Shown: positions 61,558 to 64,000 of the stretch, in pieces
Layout: every line of letters starts with the position of its first letter
Position numbering within the stretch: the first letter of the stretch is position 1
Source: Luteimonas padinae
Lineage (GTDB): Bacteria; Pseudomonadota; Gammaproteobacteria; Xanthomonadales; Xanthomonadaceae
Direction: 5' to 3'
Assembly: GCF_014652935.1 (NCBI RefSeq)
Contig: NZ_BMZT01000009.1
Span: 49,900 to 113,899 of the forward strand
DNA length: 64,000 nucleotides
The notes under the pieces: model-generated
What the model saw: the letters and a program-made list of their open reading frames with translations, nothing else
What the model was told of the DNA's origin: nothing
The model's database searches: none
Position numbers and translations under genes: made by a program

Positions 61558-61860
61558 TCAGCCGGTCACCACGCGCAGCTGGTCGGTGATCGCGCGGGTG
61601 GCTTCGCCATGGCTACGACCGAGTTCGGACGCGGCGTCGCGCAGCCAGTCGTTGGCCTTGTCGAGACCATCGTCGCGCACGCGGCGCTTGTACTCCGGCT
61701 CCAGCGTGGCCTTCTGCTCGTTGACGTCACGCAGCATGGCGTCGAACTGGGCCAGCAGGCGCTCTTCCTCGTTCGCATCGAGGACGCCCTGCTGGCGCAG
61801 GTCGGCAAGGCGCTCGACAAGCTCCTCGCGGGTCTTCGGCGGCGCGGCTTCGATGGACAT
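61558..61860 (-). CDS. 100-aa helical protein, paralogue of part of the 206-aa protein
   Basis: Acidic N terminus (PPKTREELVERLADLRQQGVLDANEEERLLAQFDAML), then the shared motif RRVRDDGLDKANDWLRDAA. It is fully helical, with no signal peptide, cysteine or catalytic motif. The start ATG at 61860 lies 3 bp after the stop of the glycine-zipper gene. Its length and acidity would suit a chaperone or partner of a small secreted protein, but that is only a guess. Confidence 0.65.
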   Translation of the reverse strand: MSIEAAPPKTREELVERLADLRQQGVLDANEEERLLAQFDAMLRDVNEQKATLEPEYKRRVRDDGLDKANDWLRDAASELGRSHGEATRAITDQLRVVTG

Positions 61861-61863
61861 CCG

Positions 61864-62076
61864 TCAGCCGCCGCCGAAACCGAAGTCGAAGCCGCTCGAG
61901 TAGGCGCCGCCGAAGATGGTGTCGAAGTTGAAGCCCACGGCGTCGGTCATGCCCTCGCCGACGATGCCGCCGAGCCAGGAACCGATCTGCTGGCCGATGG
62001 CCTGGCCGAGGGGACCCCCGAAGTAGGTGCCGACGAGGCTGCCGACCACTGAACCGATTTGACTGCCCATATCCAT
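61864..62076 (-). CDS. 70-aa glycine-zipper protein
   Basis: Begins MDMGSQIGSVVGSLVGTYFGG and continues PLGQAIGQQIGSWLGGIVGEG, a run of GxxxG-like small-residue repeats that favours packing of membrane helices. The end is aromatic and Gly-rich (GFDFGFGGG). Proteins of this size and pattern include pore-forming peptides, bacteriocin-like peptides and small membrane components. GAGGAC lies before the ATG at 62076. It is the first gene of the four-gene minus-strand cluster, divergent from the GNAT gene. Confidence 0.65.
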   Translation of the reverse strand: MDMGSQIGSVVGSLVGTYFGGPLGQAIGQQIGSWLGGIVGEGMTDAVGFNFDTIFGGAYSSGFDFGFGGG

Positions 62077-62217
62077 GTCCTCGAAGTGGATGAAGGCCCG
62101 GCGGACTCCGGGCGCACCACGCAGTTTCCGCAGCCGCGCAGGCGTTCCAAGCTGGTGCGTACCCGACCTCGGGTGATCCCGGGGGCTCCCGCGGCGCATG
62201 CGCGGCATACTCGCGCG

Positions 62218-62793
62218 ATGGCGACCGGTCCCGACGTCGACGCGTTCCTGCAGACCCGGCGCATGACGCTGCGCCGCCTGCGCCCTTCGGATGTCTTCGA
62301 CCTGCAGTACCTCGGACGCAACGCTCGCGTTTCGGAGGCGCTGCTGGACGCGCCTGTGGACGACATCGCCTCCGCCGCGGCGCTGGTCGAGGCCTCGGCC
62401 CGCGTGCATCGCGAGCGCCCCGGCCTCGGCGTGTGGCGTGCCGATGACGCCCGGGGCTTCCTGGGATTCTTCTCGCTGATGGCGGAGTTCGACCCGCGCG
62501 AGGTCGAGATCGGCACGCGCCTGCTGCCGCGCGCGTGGGGCCGCGGCTACGCGCTCGAGGGTGGCGCGGCGCTGTGCGGGCACGCGTTCGGGACCCTGGG
62601 CCTGCCGGCGCTGGTGGGCCTGTGCGATCCGGCCAACCGCTCGGTGCCCCCGCTGCTGGCGCGCCTCGGTTTCCGCCCCGACGGCACCACCGAGCAGTTC
62701 GGCAGGCCCGCGCTGCGCATGTGCCTGCCGCGGGAGGAGTGGCGCGGGGTGCGGCGCCGCGGTCAGTCCGTGGCCGGGACGTCGCGCGAGTAG
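62218..62793 (+). CDS. GNAT-family N-acetyltransferase
   Basis: 191-aa acetyltransferase of the RimJ/RimL-type (acetyltransf_3). It starts with RRMTLRRLRPSDVFDLQYLG, followed by FLGFFSLMAEFDPREVEIGTRLLPRAWGRGYALEGGAALC, which holds the acetyl-CoA pyrophosphate-binding GRGYA, and ends LGFRPDGTTEQFGRPALRM. Such enzymes acetylate ribosomal proteins or small amines; the substrate is unknown. The ATG at 62218 fits the fold; an upstream frame to 62059 adds nothing. It overlaps the convergent lipoprotein gene by 31 bp. Confidence 0.87.
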   Translation: MATGPDVDAFLQTRRMTLRRLRPSDVFDLQYLGRNARVSEALLDAPVDDIASAAALVEASARVHRERPGLGVWRADDARGFLGFFSLMAEFDPREVEIGTRLLPRAWGRGYALEGGAALCGHAFGTLGLPALVGLCDPANRSVPPLLARLGFRPDGTTEQFGRPALRMCLPREEWRGVRRRGQSVAGTSRE

Positions 62794-63365
62794 GTCCGGC
62801 CGTCGTAGCGCAGCCACACGTCGTGCCCGGCCGTCTCGAGCCGCAGGACGCTGAAGCCGCCATGCGCCGCCTGCCGCACCTCGACCACGCGTGCGCGCCC
62901 GGCCGCCGACAGCAGGCGCGCGCCCGCGGCGTCGCCCGCGTATACCCACCAGTCGGCGCCGTCGGCGCCGGACAGGCAGCGGTGGCGGCCTTCGACCAGC
63001 CAGTCGTCGCGCCCGTCGCCATCGAGGTCGAGCAGATGCGCGACGACCCAGTCGGCCTGGAAGGCGGAGCGTCCGTCGACCACGCCGCCGCTGCAGTCCA
63101 GCACGCGCGCGTCGGTCGACAGGCCGCGGAGGATGTCGTCGGGAAGCGTGGCCCCGGGTGCCGGCGCGCCAGCCACGACCTGCAGTCCGGCATTGCCGGG
63201 CATGGGTGCGGCGGGCGCGTCCGACGCCTGCGGGCCGGCGACCGCAGGCCCGCGGTCGCAGCCGGCCAGCACCATGCCGGCTGCGCAGAGCGCAGCCAGC
63301 CTGGCCGACCGCCGCGCTACTGGCGGCGACCGTCGAAGCGGCCGTCGAGGAGGTCGTGGACCCAT
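62763..63365 (-). CDS. Putative lipoprotein with an FG-GAP-like calcium motif
   Basis: 200-aa protein. After a basic start comes a hydrophobic stretch ending MVLAGCDRG, a lipobox. The mature part includes LLDLDGDGRDDWLVEGRH, a DxDGDGxxD calcium-binding sequence as in FG-GAP/VCBS repeats, and LRLETAGHDVWLRYDGR. Its start lies inside the end of the M23 peptidase gene (49-bp overlap), so the two are coupled. The function is unknown. Confidence 0.7.
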   Translation of the reverse strand: MGPRPPRRPLRRSPPVARRSARLAALCAAGMVLAGCDRGPAVAGPQASDAPAAPMPGNAGLQVVAGAPAPGATLPDDILRGLSTDARVLDCSGGVVDGRSAFQADWVVAHLLDLDGDGRDDWLVEGRHRCLSGADGADWWVYAGDAAGARLLSAAGRARVVEVRQAAHGGFSVLRLETAGHDVWLRYDGRTYSRDVPATD

Positions 63366-64000
63366 CGGTCGATGGTGGCGGTCGGGGCCTCGATATGCAC
63401 GTGCGGGCCGGTGGAATGGCCGGTGGATCCCTGGTTGCCGAGATCCTGGCCGTAGCCCACGCGCTGGCCCGGGCGTACGTCGATGCTGGACATGTGGAAG
63501 ATGTAGATCAGCTCGCCCTGGTCGCCGCGCAGGATGACCGCGTTGCCGGCGTTGCCCATCGGGCCGGCGGACACGACCGTGCCCGCGACCGGAGAGGGAA
63601 TGGCCTGGGCGGTCTGCGACTGCCCCTGACGGTGCAGCACGATGTCCCGGACTTCCAGCGTCTGGCCCTCGCGGACCTTGGTCTGGTAGTCGTGGTGGGG
63701 CTGCATCTGGTCGGGATGCGACACCGAGATCGCGGGCTGGTGGCCGGTGCTGTACACCGTGTAGGGCGCATAGGTCGGCGCGTCCCCCGACGGCGGCGGC
63801 GCGGGCGCGGGGCCCGGCGCAGGCGCGGGGCCCGGCGCGGGTGCAGGAGACGGCGTGCCGCCGCCCGCACCCGGGACGTGCACGACCTGGCCGGGATGGA
63901 TGAGGTCGGGATTGCGGATCTGCGGGTTGGCCGAAAGCAGCGCGTCGAGTCCGACGTTGTTGCGTGCCGCGATGCCCGAAAGCGTGTCGCCGCTGCGCAC
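63317..64000 (-). CDS. LysM-M23 peptidoglycan peptidase (5' end beyond the window)
   Basis: C-terminal 227 residues of a cell-wall hydrolase. A LysM peptidoglycan-binding motif (GDTLSGIAARNNVGLDALLSANPQI) is followed by a Pro-Ala linker of repeated PAPAPG and then an M23 (LytM-type) metallopeptidase domain: SPVAGTVVSAGPMGNAGNAVILRGDQG, LIYIFHMSSIDVRPGQRVGYGQDLG and the metal-binding GPHVHIE (HxH). The HxxxD half seems to be HPDQMQPHHD; exact ligands are uncertain. No start lies before the edge at 64000; the first codon seen (GTG) is internal. The lipoprotein gene overlaps its 3' end. Confidence 0.88.
   Translation of the reverse strand: MRSGDTLSGIAARNNVGLDALLSANPQIRNPDLIHPGQVVHVPGAGGGTPSPAPAPGPAPAPGPAPAPPPSGDAPTYAPYTVYSTGHQPAISVSHPDQMQPHHDYQTKVREGQTLEVRDIVLHRQGQSQTAQAIPSPVAGTVVSAGPMGNAGNAVILRGDQGELIYIFHMSSIDVRPGQRVGYGQDLGNQGSTGHSTGPHVHIEAPTATIDRWVHDLLDGRFDGRRQ

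Overview
The window is a high-GC gammaproteobacterial chromosome segment, most like the Lysobacteraceae/Xanthomonadaceae (Luteimonas or Lysobacter type), interrupted by a complete Tn4371-family integrative and conjugative element (ICE). The assignment rests on the protein character of mutM, tdk, rep and the e(P4)-type phosphatase, on a GGAGCGGCT-type palindrome typical of the group, and on very GC-rich flanking genes. No tRNA, rRNA or CRISPR array was seen.

Layout. Left flank (1-8389): mutM, an ECF sigma factor paired with a Ser/Thr kinase-TPR protein, tdk, rep, an acid-phosphatase lipoprotein and a strong terminator that may end a small RNA. The ICE (8390-57736, about 49 kb) lies between two copies of TTTTTTGT; the left copy is the T-tract of that terminator. 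Right flank (57737-64000): a Pro/Ala-rich membrane protein, lipoproteins, a 326-bp palindromic element, an unrecognised minus-strand cluster of small helical and glycine-zipper proteins, a GNAT acetyltransferase and a LysM-M23 peptidase cut by the window edge.

ICE backbone: int, a RelE/XRE toxin-antitoxin pair, DUF932, ParB, DUF736, DUF2958, DUF2285, an AlpA-like HTH, repA with three downstream iterons, parA, DUF2840, traF, a VirD2-like relaxase, LysR, an EexN-like lipoprotein, traG, a CopG-like protein and trbBCDEJLFGI plus DUF2274. Together these give integration, replication/partition of the excised circle, and conjugation by a VirB/Trb type IV secretion system. ParA looks damaged: its whole Walker A loop is missing in frame.

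Cargo sits in four slots, mostly with AT-richer composition. (1) 10579-16392: hsdM, a 34-codon bridging ORF, hsdS with a C-terminal extension, an SMC/PtuA-like ATPase and an HNH nuclease, with no hsdR. (2) 21869-23359: XRE regulator, a 95-aa protein and a TIR-like effector. (3) 31138-42439: flavin reductase, TIM-barrel isomerase and an LLM oxidoreductase truncated by an ISL3 element with a permease passenger, then a TetR-controlled RND efflux operon. (4) 55939-57429: an XRE-HNH fusion. The most interesting candidate system is the hsdR-less type I methylation module whose effector slot is occupied by an ATPase-HNH pair.
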